From Ruminococcaceae bacterium UBA6413 (GTDB lineage: Bacteria; Bacillota; Clostridia; Oscillospirales; Ruminococcaceae), in NCBI GenBank assembly GCA_002437415.1, contig DJPL01000077.1:1-64000 (forward strand): a stretch of DNA of 64,000 bases, written 5' to 3'. This document shows positions 31,494 through 39,445 of this stretch, piece by piece; positions within the stretch are counted from its first letter, which is position 1, and every line of letters begins with the position of its first letter. Under the pieces are notes generated by a model, which was not told the origin of the DNA, searched no databases, and was given only the letters and a program-made list of their open reading frames with translations. The position numbers were made by a program, and so were the translations under genes.

Positions 31494-32387
31494 TCAGCTG
31501 TTCTTTACTTCGCCGCCCTCAACTACGAGTGTTTCCTTGTAGTCAGCACCGTATGTGCTTGCAAGAGTTGCGTCATAGTCAGCGTGGAAGAAGTTTTCCT
31601 TGCCGAGTGTCTTGATTTCGTCATTGATCCAGTTAAGGAGTGTTTCGTTGCCCTTTGAAACTGCGGGAGCAATTGTGTCCTGACTACCGAGTGAGTCAAT
31701 ACCTACTGTGTAGCCAGCGTTCTGCTTAGCGAATGCGAGAACCTCTGTGTTGTCGTTAGCCCATGCAACACCGTTGCCGTTTTCGATAGCGCTCTTTGCT
31801 GTAGCATATGAATCATACTTCTGGAGCTTGATGTCGGGGTAGTTCTTTGTGAGGTAAAGCTCTGCTGTCGTACCTGAGATAACGATCATCTTGTCCTCTG
31901 CCTTCCAGTTATCAAGTGATGTGATAACGTTGCTGTCGGGGGAAACAACACCAAGTGCGACGTTCATGTAAGGCAGTGCAAAGTCAACCTTTTCGGCTCT
32001 CTCTTCTGTTACTGTGAAGTTAGCGAGGATAATATCAACCTTGCCTGTTTCGAGGTATTCAACACGGTTAGCGGCTTCTGTGGAAACGTAGTTTATCTCA
32101 ACGCCGAGATCCTTACCGAGTCTGTTTGCAAAGTATATGTCATAGCCCTGATATTCGCCGTTCTCATCGACATAGCCAAAGGGGTTTTTGTCTGAGAATA
32201 CGCCGATGTTTATTTTACCGCTTTCCTTGATCTCGTCAAGTGTACGGTAAACCTTTGAGCCTGTGCCGTCGCCTGTGCTTGCGTCACCGCTTGTTGCGTT
32301 GCCTGAGCTGCACGCTGTAAATGATGCTACTGCCGCAGCTGCTGTAAGACCGAGTGCTATCAGTTTCTTGAGGTTTAACTTTTTCAT
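31494..32387 (-). CDS. Cysteine-type amino acid ABC transporter, substrate-binding lipoprotein
   Basis: A 297-residue family 3 solute-binding lipoprotein; the lipobox is FTACSS. The mature part (ESGKINIGVFSDKNPFGY, EAANRVEYLETGKVDI, DFALPYMNVALGVVSP, DTIAPAVSKGN) reads very like CjaA-type cysteine-binding proteins, as I recall their sequence. The ribosome-stalling-type leader with three Cys codons ahead of the operon agrees with cysteine or cystine as substrate. Last gene of the operon, 32 bp after the ATPase gene; such binding proteins are often made in excess. Confidence 0.9.
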   Translation of the reverse strand: MKKLNLKKLIALGLTAAAAVASFTACSSGNATSGDASTGDGTGSKVYRTLDEIKESGKINIGVFSDKNPFGYVDENGEYQGYDIYFANRLGKDLGVEINYVSTEAANRVEYLETGKVDIILANFTVTEERAEKVDFALPYMNVALGVVSPDSNVITSLDNWKAEDKMIVISGTTAELYLTKNYPDIKLQKYDSYATAKSAIENGNGVAWANDNTEVLAFAKQNAGYTVGIDSLGSQDTIAPAVSKGNETLLNWINDEIKTLGKENFFHADYDATLASTYGADYKETLVVEGGEVKNS

Positions 32388-32419
32388 TGTGATTATCTCC
32401 TTTTAAATATCTCTCTTGA

Positions 32420-33190
32420 TTATTCTGTGAGTTCTTTTTTTGCTCTTACCGAGTCGAACTCAAATGTATTGAGGAATTGCTTTGCCCTTTCTGTCTTCGG
32501 GTGGTCGAAGAACTCATCGGGCGTTGCCTCTTCAACGATCTTTCCGTTGTCGAGGAAGATTATTCTGTCTGCTATCGCTCTGGCGAACTGCATCTCGTGA
32601 GTTACTATCAGCATTGTACGACCCTGCTTTGCAAGATCGAGCATAACATCAAGTACTTCACGGACCATTTCGGGGTCAAGTGCCGCGGTCACCTCGTCAA
32701 AGAGCAGTATCTCGGGGTGCATACAAAGCGCACGGACGATAGCCACACGCTGTTTCTGACCGCCTGAAAGCTCTCTGGGGTAGCTCTTAGCCTTTTCTTT
32801 CAGCCCCACTCTTTCGAGCAGTGACATTGCCTCCTGTCTTACCTCCTGCTTATCCCTTTTCTGTACCTTGCACGGAGCAAGCAGTATGTTGTCAAGCACT
32901 GACAGGTGAGGGAACAGGTCGTAGCTCTGGAATACCATTCCTATACGCTGTCGTAAAAGCGGGAGCGTTTTGCTGTTTCTTTCAATTACATCGCCGTCAA
33001 GCGTTATCTTACCGTCCTGTATCGGCTCAAGCGCGTTTATACAGCGCAGAAGAGTTGACTTTCCGCAACCGCTCGGTCCTACTATTACTATGACCTCGCT
33101 TTTTTTAACGGAAAAACTGATACCGTCAAGTATCGTTGCGTCACCGAAACGCTTTACGATGTTGTCTATTGTTAATAATGCATCTGCCAT
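32420..33190 (-). CDS. Amino acid ABC transporter ATPase (GlnQ-like)
   Basis: A 256-residue polar amino acid importer ATPase: Walker A GPSGCGKST, Q-loop FQSYDLFPHLSV, signature LSGGQKQR, Walker B LLFDEVTAALDP and the switch VTHEMQFA. The start at 33190 has GGAG nine nt upstream; the in-frame Met at 33205 lies inside the upstream gene. It follows the permease stop by a few bases. Within the cysteine-type importer operon. Confidence 0.93.
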   Translation of the reverse strand: MADALLTIDNIVKRFGDATILDGISFSVKKSEVIVIVGPSGCGKSTLLRCINALEPIQDGKITLDGDVIERNSKTLPLLRQRIGMVFQSYDLFPHLSVLDNILLAPCKVQKRDKQEVRQEAMSLLERVGLKEKAKSYPRELSGGQKQRVAIVRALCMHPEILLFDEVTAALDPEMVREVLDVMLDLAKQGRTMLIVTHEMQFARAIADRIIFLDNGKIVEEATPDEFFDHPKTERAKQFLNTFEFDSVRAKKELTE

Positions 33191-33195
33191 ACGCT

Positions 33196-33882
33196 TTAGC
33201 TCCATTTCTTTTCAAGGTATTTTGCAAGCATACTTATCGGCCAGCAGGCGATGAAGTAGAGCAGGAATACCGTCAGATACACACCGAACGCACCGTTCGG
33301 ACTTGTCATTCTGTTAGCTTCAATTATCTGCTGTGCGACCTTCAGGACTTCAACAACGCCTATCATAAGTATAAGGCTGGTCGTTTTTATCATTCGTGTT
33401 ATCAGGTTGATCGAAAGAGGGATAAGTCTTCTTATCGTCTGCGGTATGATAACATAAAGATAGGTCTGAGCGTTTGTAAGTCCGAGAGCCTCACTGCTTT
33501 CATACTGATGCTTCGGTATTGAGATCAGTGCGCCTCTGACAAGGTCGCCCATTTCGGCAGTGCCCCATAATACGAATACTATTATGGAAGCGGCTTCACC
33601 CGAAAGGTCCCAGCCGAAGGCTCTTGTCGTTCCGAAGAACATTATGAAAAGAAGTACGAGCTGCGGCATTATTCTTATAAATTCAAGATACACACGAAGA
33701 ACGGCTTTTAAGACCTTGTTCTTCTTTGTCATGAGTACGCCCATTCCGATGCCGAGCGGTATGCTTATCGCGACTGATACAAGGCTTATCCAGAGAGCCG
33801 TCCACAGACCTCCGAGAAGTCTTACGAAGTTCGTACCCTTGAACAGAACATCTATTCCGAGATTAACTGCCAAATCCTGCAC
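33196..33882 (-). CDS. Amino acid ABC transporter permease
   Basis: A 228-residue HisM/GlnP-type permease with about five helices and the EAA-type loop SSEALGLTNAQTYLYVIIPQT. A GTG start at 33882 is chosen because AAAGGAGG lies 7 nt upstream; the ATG at 33900 overlaps that site. It overlaps the end of the first permease gene by about 20 bp. Pairs with that permease as a heterodimer. Confidence 0.9.
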   Translation of the reverse strand: MQDLAVNLGIDVLFKGTNFVRLLGGLWTALWISLVSVAISIPLGIGMGVLMTKKNKVLKAVLRVYLEFIRIMPQLVLLFIMFFGTTRAFGWDLSGEAASIIVFVLWGTAEMGDLVRGALISIPKHQYESSEALGLTNAQTYLYVIIPQTIRRLIPLSINLITRMIKTTSLILMIGVVEVLKVAQQIIEANRMTSPNGAFGVYLTVFLLYFIACWPISMLAKYLEKKWS

Positions 33883-34522
33883 GACGTACCCTCCTTTCAA
33901 CTATCGTTCCGACAATTGATATCGGAAGAAGTATGATAAGATAGAAGCCGACCAGCAGGCACAGCGCCTCGACTGTATCGTTGTACATTCCCATGAGATC
34001 CTTAGCCATAAACATAAGGTCGAGCAGGCTTATCGCACTGAACACGCTCGTTTCTTTCATAAGGAATATCACGTTTGCAACAAATGCGGGAATACTTACC
34101 GACATTGCCTGCGGAAGTATTACATAGCGCATTGTCTGCATTTTGTTCATACCGAGTGAATAAGCGCTTTCTGTCTGTATCTTGTCTACGGACTCAAGTC
34201 CGCTCCTGAACGCCTCCGCCATGTAGCTTCCTCCGAGGAAGGCAAGTCCTGCGATACCGCAGGTCTCGGCGTCGGTCGGTATGCCGACTTTAGGCAGTCC
34301 GTAATAGATGAAGAAAAGCTGTACTAAAAGCGGTGTATTGCGGCTTATTTCAATGTAGACGGAAACTATACGGCGGATAACCGGTACTTTGTAGTACTGA
34401 GCCACTGCACATATAAGCCCGATGATGATCGAGAATATAATACCAAGAATACCGAGCTTTACAGTAAGCAGTGCGGCTTCCCCGAACAGCGGCAGGTACT
34501 CAGCGATAGCGTTAAGATCCAT
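33863..34522 (-). CDS. Amino acid ABC transporter permease, first gene of the operon
   Basis: A 219-residue HisM/GlnP-type permease with the motif SAYSLGMNKMQTMRYVILPQA. The start MDLNAIAEY at 34522 has AAAGGA nine nt upstream; the longer frame from 34576 runs into the attenuator hairpin region and is not used. It is the first structural gene after the Cys-codon leader, whose terminator-like hairpin lies 40 to 70 bp before it. Confidence 0.9.
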   Translation of the reverse strand: MDLNAIAEYLPLFGEAALLTVKLGILGIIFSIIIGLICAVAQYYKVPVIRRIVSVYIEISRNTPLLVQLFFIYYGLPKVGIPTDAETCGIAGLAFLGGSYMAEAFRSGLESVDKIQTESAYSLGMNKMQTMRYVILPQAMSVSIPAFVANVIFLMKETSVFSAISLLDLMFMAKDLMGMYNDTVEALCLLVGFYLIILLPISIVGTIVERRVRRAGFGS

Positions 34523-34554
34523 ACCGTCACATCCTTTCAATTTACTGAGCCGAC

Positions 34555-34672
34555 GGCAAAATAAAAGCCGGGGCAATTATGCTCCCGGACAAATGGCAGT
34601 CGCCGCAGTGCTTTTACGGCTGTATAACAACAATGCCGCTGCACCCAAATGCCATTCTACTTGTCCGGGAGC
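34555..34672 (-). promoter_or_regulatory. Attenuator: alternative hairpins of the cysteine importer leader
   Basis: On the minus strand GCTCCCGGACAA (34672-34661) can pair with TTGTCCGGGAGC (34592-34581), the base of a long stem-loop. The same CCGGG can instead pair with CCCGG downstream, with a GCA/TGC inner stem, and this hairpin is followed by CTTTTATTTT: an intrinsic terminator near 34588-34557. The two structures share CCGGGAGC and exclude each other. A ribosome stalled at the first Cys codon would reach about 34673 and leave the long stem intact, hence read-through; this direction of control is my inference. Confidence 0.65.
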
Positions 34673-34724
34673 TGATACAGCAACACATTATTCTGTTGTG
34701 CGTTGATGAAATAGTAGCGTACAT
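34614..34724 (-). CDS. Putative cysteine leader peptide
   Basis: A 36-residue ORF starting MYATISSTHN with three consecutive Cys codons (TGT TGC TGT, codons 14-16) and a further Cys at 28. GGAGG lies 7 nt before the ATG; a second ATG 5 bp upstream is out of frame and too close. Cys is normally rare, so CCC in a short translated leader ahead of an amino acid importer points to ribosome-mediated attenuation by cysteinyl-tRNA supply. The ORF runs through the 5' half of the long hairpin. No homology is known to me. Confidence 0.7.
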   Translation of the reverse strand: MYATISSTHNRIMCCCISSRTSRMAFGCSGIVVIQP

Positions 34725-34785
34725 TGCATTTCCTCCGATTTTCAATATAGCAAATAATGCTCATCGGTTTTGTTCCGATGATGCT

Positions 34786-34814
34786 ATTATACTACCTAAA
34801 ACCTACTTTGTCAA
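34786..34814 (-). promoter_or_regulatory. Promoter of the cysteine importer operon
   Basis: On the minus strand TTGACA (34809-34814), 17-bp spacer, TATAAT (34786-34791), both perfect. The transcript would start near 34779 and open with a TCATCGG/CCGATGA hairpin before the leader ORF. A strong constitutive promoter fits control by attenuation. 34815-34910 holds nothing else. Confidence 0.85.
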
Positions 34815-34910
34815 TAGGTTAAGGGTATTTTATTGAAAATTTTTTGGAGGTATAGTTCAGTGTATGCGGTTTTTGGGATAATGGTGCCGAATCACGGGAC
34901 GTGATTTTGA

Positions 34911-35366
34911 CTAAATTTCCTTATGGATATACATTCTTGTCGTGGAATTATCGTCTGTTTCGACATTACAAAGGTGATCCCAGCCGTAACGCTCATAAAA
35001 TCCGATATGGTCGGTTATGAGGTACAGCGTATCGATCCCTCTTTGCTTCATATCCTTGCAGACAAAGCTTAAAAGCTCGCCTGCGATACCCTCGCCTCGT
35101 CTGTCGCTTTCCGTATATACGGCGCATACATTCGGTGTCAGGTCATGCCTTTTATGAAAATCGTTTTCGATAACGCCCATTCCGCCGATTATCCTGTCGC
35201 CGTCAACGGCAACATACCACTGCGGTACGGGAGCGTTGCTTTCAAGACACTCGTCCATGCTTGCAAGGTAAGCGTCAAGCGGTATTCCCCATTTTTCGTG
35301 AAACCATTGCGCCATAACGCTTTTAAGCCCGGGCTTGTCCGAAAGCCGTGTAATTTTATAGTTCAT
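34911..35366 (-). CDS. GNAT-family N-acetyltransferase
   Basis: A 151-residue single-domain acetyltransferase. The acetyl-CoA loop is SDRRGEGIAGELL, after the beta4 strand NVCAVYTE; the C-terminal beta5 segment is LYLITDHIGFYERYGW. Substrate unknown. Monocistronic, divergent from the flavin reductase gene. Confidence 0.88.
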   Translation of the reverse strand: MNYKITRLSDKPGLKSVMAQWFHEKWGIPLDAYLASMDECLESNAPVPQWYVAVDGDRIIGGMGVIENDFHKRHDLTPNVCAVYTESDRRGEGIAGELLSFVCKDMKQRGIDTLYLITDHIGFYERYGWDHLCNVETDDNSTTRMYIHKEI

Positions 35367-35506
35367 TCCGGTTTACCTTTAAGATATTTCTTACTATTCC
35401 TATCGGTTTTCAACAATGTGCTTAACACACAAATTTAATTATAGTATAATACGGGGAAAAATGCAAGTAAAATTTTCGGGGTAAAATTACGGTTTTTTGT
35501 GGCAGA

Positions 35507-35555
35507 ATGTAAAGCGAGGACAAAGCTTTACATCCGGGCGGAAAAATGTTAAAAT
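35507..35555 (+). promoter_or_regulatory. Promoter and candidate operator of the flavin reductase gene
   Basis: TTTACA (35527-35532), 17-bp spacer, TAAAAT (35550-35555). A perfect 9-bp inverted repeat ATGTAAAGC (35507-35515) / GCTTTACAT (35525-35533) covers the -35, so a dimeric repressor probably binds here; none is encoded next to it. Confidence 0.65.
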
Positions 35556-35588
35556 AAGTATAACTCAAATCAGAAAGGAATTACGGTT

Positions 35589-36089
35589 ATGAAAGAAATA
35601 TCTGTTGAAGAACTCAAAGTCAATCCCTCCACGCTTATCGGCAAGGAGTGGGCACTGCTGACGGCAGGAAATAAGGACGGCTATAATACAATGACAGCAA
35701 GCTGGGGACAGATGGGCGAGCTGTGGAACAAGCCCACAACAGTAGTATATATCCGCCCTCAGAGATACACAAAGAAATTTGTTGACAAGAGCGATTATTA
35801 CACATTATCATTCCTCCCCGACGGACACAGAGAGGCTTTAAGCTACCTCGGCTCACATTCGGGTAGAGATGAGGATAAGCTTGCAAAGACCGGGCTTACA
35901 GGCACAGCAACGGACGATTACGCTTATATCGAACAGGCAAAGCTCGTGCTTGTCTGCAAGAAGCTGTACAGACAGCCCATGACTCCCGAGTCGTTTATTG
36001 ACAAGTCGCTTATTGAAAAGTGCTATGCCGCAGGCGATTTTCACGAGATGTATGTCGGCGAGATTGTAAAAGTGCTTGTTAGTGAATAA
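35589..36089 (+). CDS. Flavin reductase-like protein
   Basis: A 166-residue FMN-binding split-barrel protein of the flavin reductase family: KEWALLTAG, NTMTASWGQMG, TVVYIRPQRYT and YTLSFLP are the conserved strands around the flavin. Likely reduces flavin or a small substrate with NAD(P)H. The start has AAAGGAA upstream. The P-loop kinase gene follows 3 bp after the stop, so the two are cotranscribed. Confidence 0.88.
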   Translation: MKEISVEELKVNPSTLIGKEWALLTAGNKDGYNTMTASWGQMGELWNKPTTVVYIRPQRYTKKFVDKSDYYTLSFLPDGHREALSYLGSHSGRDEDKLAKTGLTGTATDDYAYIEQAKLVLVCKKLYRQPMTPESFIDKSLIEKCYAAGDFHEMYVGEIVKVLVSE

Positions 36090-36092
36090 TCA

Positions 36093-36584
36093 ATGAAAAG
36101 GGCAGTAGTAATAGGCTGTTCGGGTTCGGGCAAAAGCGTGTTTTCGAGAAAGCTCCGTGACGCAACAGGGTTACCGCTGTACTATCTTGATATGATATGG
36201 CATAAGCCCGACGGCACGAACATATCGCGGGAAGAGTTTGACGAAAAGCTCGGCAGTATAATATCCAGTGACAGTTGGATAATTGACGGCAACTATCAGC
36301 GCACGCTTGAAACAAGGATAAAGGCTTGTGACACAGTGTTTCTGTTTGACCTGCCGACTGAAACCTGCATTGAGGGCGCATTGTCGCGCATAGGCAAAAA
36401 GCGTGAGGATATGCCGTGGTTTGAAAATGAGCTTGACCCTGAGTTCAGACAGTGGATAGAAAGCTTCAGGGCAAATCAGCTCCCCGAAGTATACAGATTG
36501 CTTGAGAAATACAAAAACGGCAGGGAGATAGTTGTTTTTCGCACAAGAGAGCAGGCAGATAAGTTTATTCAAAAGCTCGGATAA
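36093..36584 (+). CDS. Adenylate kinase-like P-loop protein
   Basis: A 163-residue small kinase of the FlaR/topology-modulation family: P-loop GCSGSGKSVFSRKL, then YYLDMIWHKP, WIIDGNYQRT (Walker B-like) and VVFRTREQADKF at the end. Family members are annotated as shikimate- or adenylate-kinase-like with no proven substrate. Start 3 bp after the flavin reductase stop. Confidence 0.87.
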   Translation: MKRAVVIGCSGSGKSVFSRKLRDATGLPLYYLDMIWHKPDGTNISREEFDEKLGSIISSDSWIIDGNYQRTLETRIKACDTVFLFDLPTETCIEGALSRIGKKREDMPWFENELDPEFRQWIESFRANQLPEVYRLLEKYKNGREIVVFRTREQADKFIQKLG

Positions 36585-36586
36585 CA

Positions 36587-36624
36587 TAGATAACCCACCG
36601 TGATTTTCGCACGGTGGGTTATCT
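36587..36624. terminator. Bidirectional terminator between convergent genes
   Basis: GATAACCCACCGTG/CACGGTGGGTTATC, a 14-bp perfect stem, placed between the kinase gene and the convergent lipoprotein gene. Confidence 0.8.
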
Positions 36625-36641
36625 GTATTTAGTTGTTATTA

Positions 36642-37544
36642 TCAGCCTCTGGTGTTCTTGAAATCTTCATAAAGACCGCATCTTGCAATCGTAGACGATA
36701 CCTTGCAGCGAAGTCCGTTATCGGTATTTTCGAATTTGTACGCACACAGGGCGTAGGTGATCTCGTTGTTTTTGTCAACGCTGGTGGGAATGGCGGTAAT
36801 GCACATAATGTCATTGTTGTTTTGGTCGTCGTAGAACAGCAGATATTTAGCCTGATAGTATCTTTCATCGCCGTTTCCTCTTTCGCCGAATGCGGCGTAA
36901 ATGCACAGTTTGCCGTCATATTCCGCATATCTGTCAGGAATAAAATTCTTGAAGTTGTCGTATGTGAAGCCTGTGTAAAGCTCGCTTGCCTTTTCATAAA
37001 AGCCCTTCATATCGGAAAATCCGAAGAAATCGGGGTTTGCCTCAAGATAGTTTCCGTAGACTGCGTTCTTCTTTATAAATTCGTCTATTTCCGCTCTGGT
37101 GGCATTGATCATCTCTTTTCCGTCTTTTATAGCTTCATAGCCTGAGCAGAAATCAACCTTTTGATCAAACATTCGCTGCCTGTTTACACGGTCGATTATT
37201 TCGTTGCCGATGCTTTCGTCTGTACAGAGCTTCAGATCATCAAAATCATCACTCAGCGAAATTGTCTTTCCGTCATAAGTGATACTGCCGAATTTGCTCC
37301 AGAAAGATTTGTCGGTGAGAACCTCGGCTTTTATGCTGTCGATGTCGGGTTCTTCTGAGCTGTCGTTACTGCTTTCGACGGATTCGTTACTGCTTTCGTC
37401 AGATGAATTATCAGCAGTAGAAGTACCGGAGGTTGTAGTAGTGCTGTCCGTAGTGAAAGAAGTGCTTGCGTTTGATGAGCAAGCGCAAAGTGTTGCTGCA
37501 ATAAGAAATGCGGATACTGTGAGAATGATTCTTTTTGTTTTCAT
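36642..37544 (-). CDS. Lipoprotein of unknown function
   Basis: A 300-residue lipoprotein; signal peptide with lipobox around LCACSS (Cys22). A Ser/Thr/Asn/Glu-rich linker (about 25-70) leads to a globular domain of about 220 residues that I cannot assign. It follows the C39-like secreted protein gene by 12 bp on the same strand, so the two are probably cotranscribed. Confidence 0.8.
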   Translation of the reverse strand: MKTKRIILTVSAFLIAATLCACSSNASTSFTTDSTTTTSGTSTADNSSDESSNESVESSNDSSEEPDIDSIKAEVLTDKSFWSKFGSITYDGKTISLSDDFDDLKLCTDESIGNEIIDRVNRQRMFDQKVDFCSGYEAIKDGKEMINATRAEIDEFIKKNAVYGNYLEANPDFFGFSDMKGFYEKASELYTGFTYDNFKNFIPDRYAEYDGKLCIYAAFGERGNGDERYYQAKYLLFYDDQNNNDIMCITAIPTSVDKNNEITYALCAYKFENTDNGLRCKVSSTIARCGLYEDFKNTRG

Positions 37545-37556
37545 GGGAATACCTCC

Positions 37557-39245
37557 TTAAGCATAATATGAAACAATGTTGCTGAAATTATATGTATAAC
37601 TTGTACCGTACGGCGAAGCGGAATATGTTGCACACTTGCTAAAAGGTACACCTTCAGCACTTGTTAAGTCCGTAGCCGCAGGGTCTAATACGATAAAATA
37701 ATCTTCAGGTTTAGTTGCACTTGATTTAATTGATTTTATCAACATATAATGTGTACCGGGACCATTACGATTTAAGCAAATAACGACACCGCCTTTGCTA
37801 TTTGAAACTACCGAAGAAAGTACAGAACGCTTTTGTTCTGCACCGAAACTTGATACATCATATTTTGTTAAGCTTGAATTAAAGCGTTTATTTATGTTGT
37901 CAGGTAAAACGTATATTGGCTCTTTCGAGTTATTCGTGAGATCTTTGTCAATTACTTGATTTGCTTTACGTGCATTTAGTGTATAACCGTTAATGTCGAT
38001 ATTAGCTAACATCACAGTAAATGGATCGGCAGGCAGTAATCCCTTACATCCTGTTCGATAGTCGTGACCTTTCATTGTGTAGTTTGATGCTCGTAACTTC
38101 ATTGCCATTGAAGCTATAAAGCAACCTTGTCGCATCCAATCGTCTTCATCCATATCTAAACCTTCATATTTAGAGGTATAAAACGGCATACTGGTATCAG
38201 TGCTTTTTGAGAATGTGAGTGTGTCTAAATATTCCGAATTCCAAAAATTCACATTCTCGGATTCGTCGTCAGAAACTTCTATCGTTGAAGCTTTTTGACT
38301 AAAAAATGGAGAGCATGCAACCGCACTGGCATTAAGATAATAGCTTTTGTTATACTTCGATGAAGTATTTCCTTTTTCAACTTTTATCCATATGTTAGTA
38401 TATGTTGTAGTTTGAGTTGAGAGATTAATTCTTAGAATTTGACTAGATCCAACATTTTTTGTAGATGTTTGACCGAGTATAACGTGGTTTTTTCCGCCAT
38501 ATACTGAAAAATTGTAATTTTCCGTACTTGGACAATACAACATAACATCTAAATATCCTGGGGATAATTCTATATTAATAGTATACTTGTAATAATCCAC
38601 GTCAGATGAACTTGATAGCTTTCCGCTTATTGTGCGATTAACATATGCTGTGTTTGCTTTATCAAAAGTGTTATTGTTTTCTTTTTCGCTCATATTAGTT
38701 ATGTTGCGCTGAGAATTAGAATTATTGATTTCAACATAGTTATAAAATGTCTGTAGATAAATTTTATAGTCTCCATTTGATTGAAGCGAAAAATGACCGC
38801 AATATCTATATTCATTATATTTGAACTCATAGTCATAGTATTTATCAATTTTAATTTCGTTTGATGTCAAGACAAATGAATTTGTTCTCTCAAAGAAACT
38901 AACGAGATTGTCATGATCTTTGATAGATAATTGATCTACATATTCGTTATTTTTTACAGTAAAAATCATTTTGAATTGTAATTCATCACAGTTCAAAAGA
39001 GGAGAGCCATAGTCGTTTATCTGAGAAGAATAATAGTGTACGCTACTTTTGTCATGCTCAAAGTCTATTGTTAATGGAAAGTCGTCCTTATCCGCTAATG
39101 TTGTTATGAATTCAACATCTTCAAAATATTCATCATTCTGATACGAATCTGAAAAGCTGGTAAAAGACATAGTGGAAACAGCAAGACATATGCATATTAA
39201 TAATGAAAGAAATTTAATATACATTTTCGATTTAGAATATTTCAT
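37557..39245 (-). CDS. Secreted protein with PPC and C39-like peptidase domains
   Basis: A 562-residue exported protein (hydrophobic signal about 10-28). A bacterial pre-peptidase (PPC) domain is visible around DKANTAYVNRTISGKL to YNFSVYGG. The C-terminal 200 residues look like a C39-type cysteine peptidase fold: catalytic Cys in RQGCFIASMAM, His in GPGTHYMLIKSI and Asp in FIVLDPAA. The coding sequence is much more AT rich than its neighbours, with many ATA/AAT codons, suggesting recent transfer. The start at 39245 has AAGGAGGT 8 nt upstream. Lipoprotein partner 12 bp downstream. Bacteriocin-like processing or wall remodelling is possible; function unknown. Confidence 0.78.
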   Translation of the reverse strand: MKYSKSKMYIKFLSLLICICLAVSTMSFTSFSDSYQNDEYFEDVEFITTLADKDDFPLTIDFEHDKSSVHYYSSQINDYGSPLLNCDELQFKMIFTVKNNEYVDQLSIKDHDNLVSFFERTNSFVLTSNEIKIDKYYDYEFKYNEYRYCGHFSLQSNGDYKIYLQTFYNYVEINNSNSQRNITNMSEKENNNTFDKANTAYVNRTISGKLSSSSDVDYYKYTINIELSPGYLDVMLYCPSTENYNFSVYGGKNHVILGQTSTKNVGSSQILRINLSTQTTTYTNIWIKVEKGNTSSKYNKSYYLNASAVACSPFFSQKASTIEVSDDESENVNFWNSEYLDTLTFSKSTDTSMPFYTSKYEGLDMDEDDWMRQGCFIASMAMKLRASNYTMKGHDYRTGCKGLLPADPFTVMLANIDINGYTLNARKANQVIDKDLTNNSKEPIYVLPDNINKRFNSSLTKYDVSSFGAEQKRSVLSSVVSNSKGGVVICLNRNGPGTHYMLIKSIKSSATKPEDYFIVLDPAATDLTSAEGVPFSKCATYSASPYGTSYTYNFSNIVSYYA

Positions 39246-39270
39246 ATAAAATACCTCCTTATTTGATTTT

Positions 39271-39299
39271 ATTATAACATAGAATGTAAAGTGTGTCAA
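39271..39299 (-). promoter_or_regulatory. Promoter of the C39-like gene
   Basis: On the minus strand TTGACA (39294-39299), 17-bp spacer, TATAAT (39271-39276), both perfect, about 26 bp before the start codon. Confidence 0.8.
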
Positions 39300-39395
39300 T
39301 AAAAATAATTCGTTGGATGTTATAAATTTAGCTTTAATTTTTTGTTTATTTTGTCCAAAGTTACATTAGTTTCATAATATCAAGCTTTTTATACA

Positions 39396-39434
39396 ATAAA
39401 AACCGCCGTATCACAGCGATACGGCGGTCAAAAT
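39396..39434 (-). terminator. Terminator of the ahcY-mtaD operon
   Basis: On the minus strand ACCGCCGTATC / GATACGGCGGT with a 5-nt loop, then TTTTTATT; it lies about 15 bp after the ahcY stop codon. Confidence 0.85.
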
Positions 39435-39445
39435 TGTTATATGAA

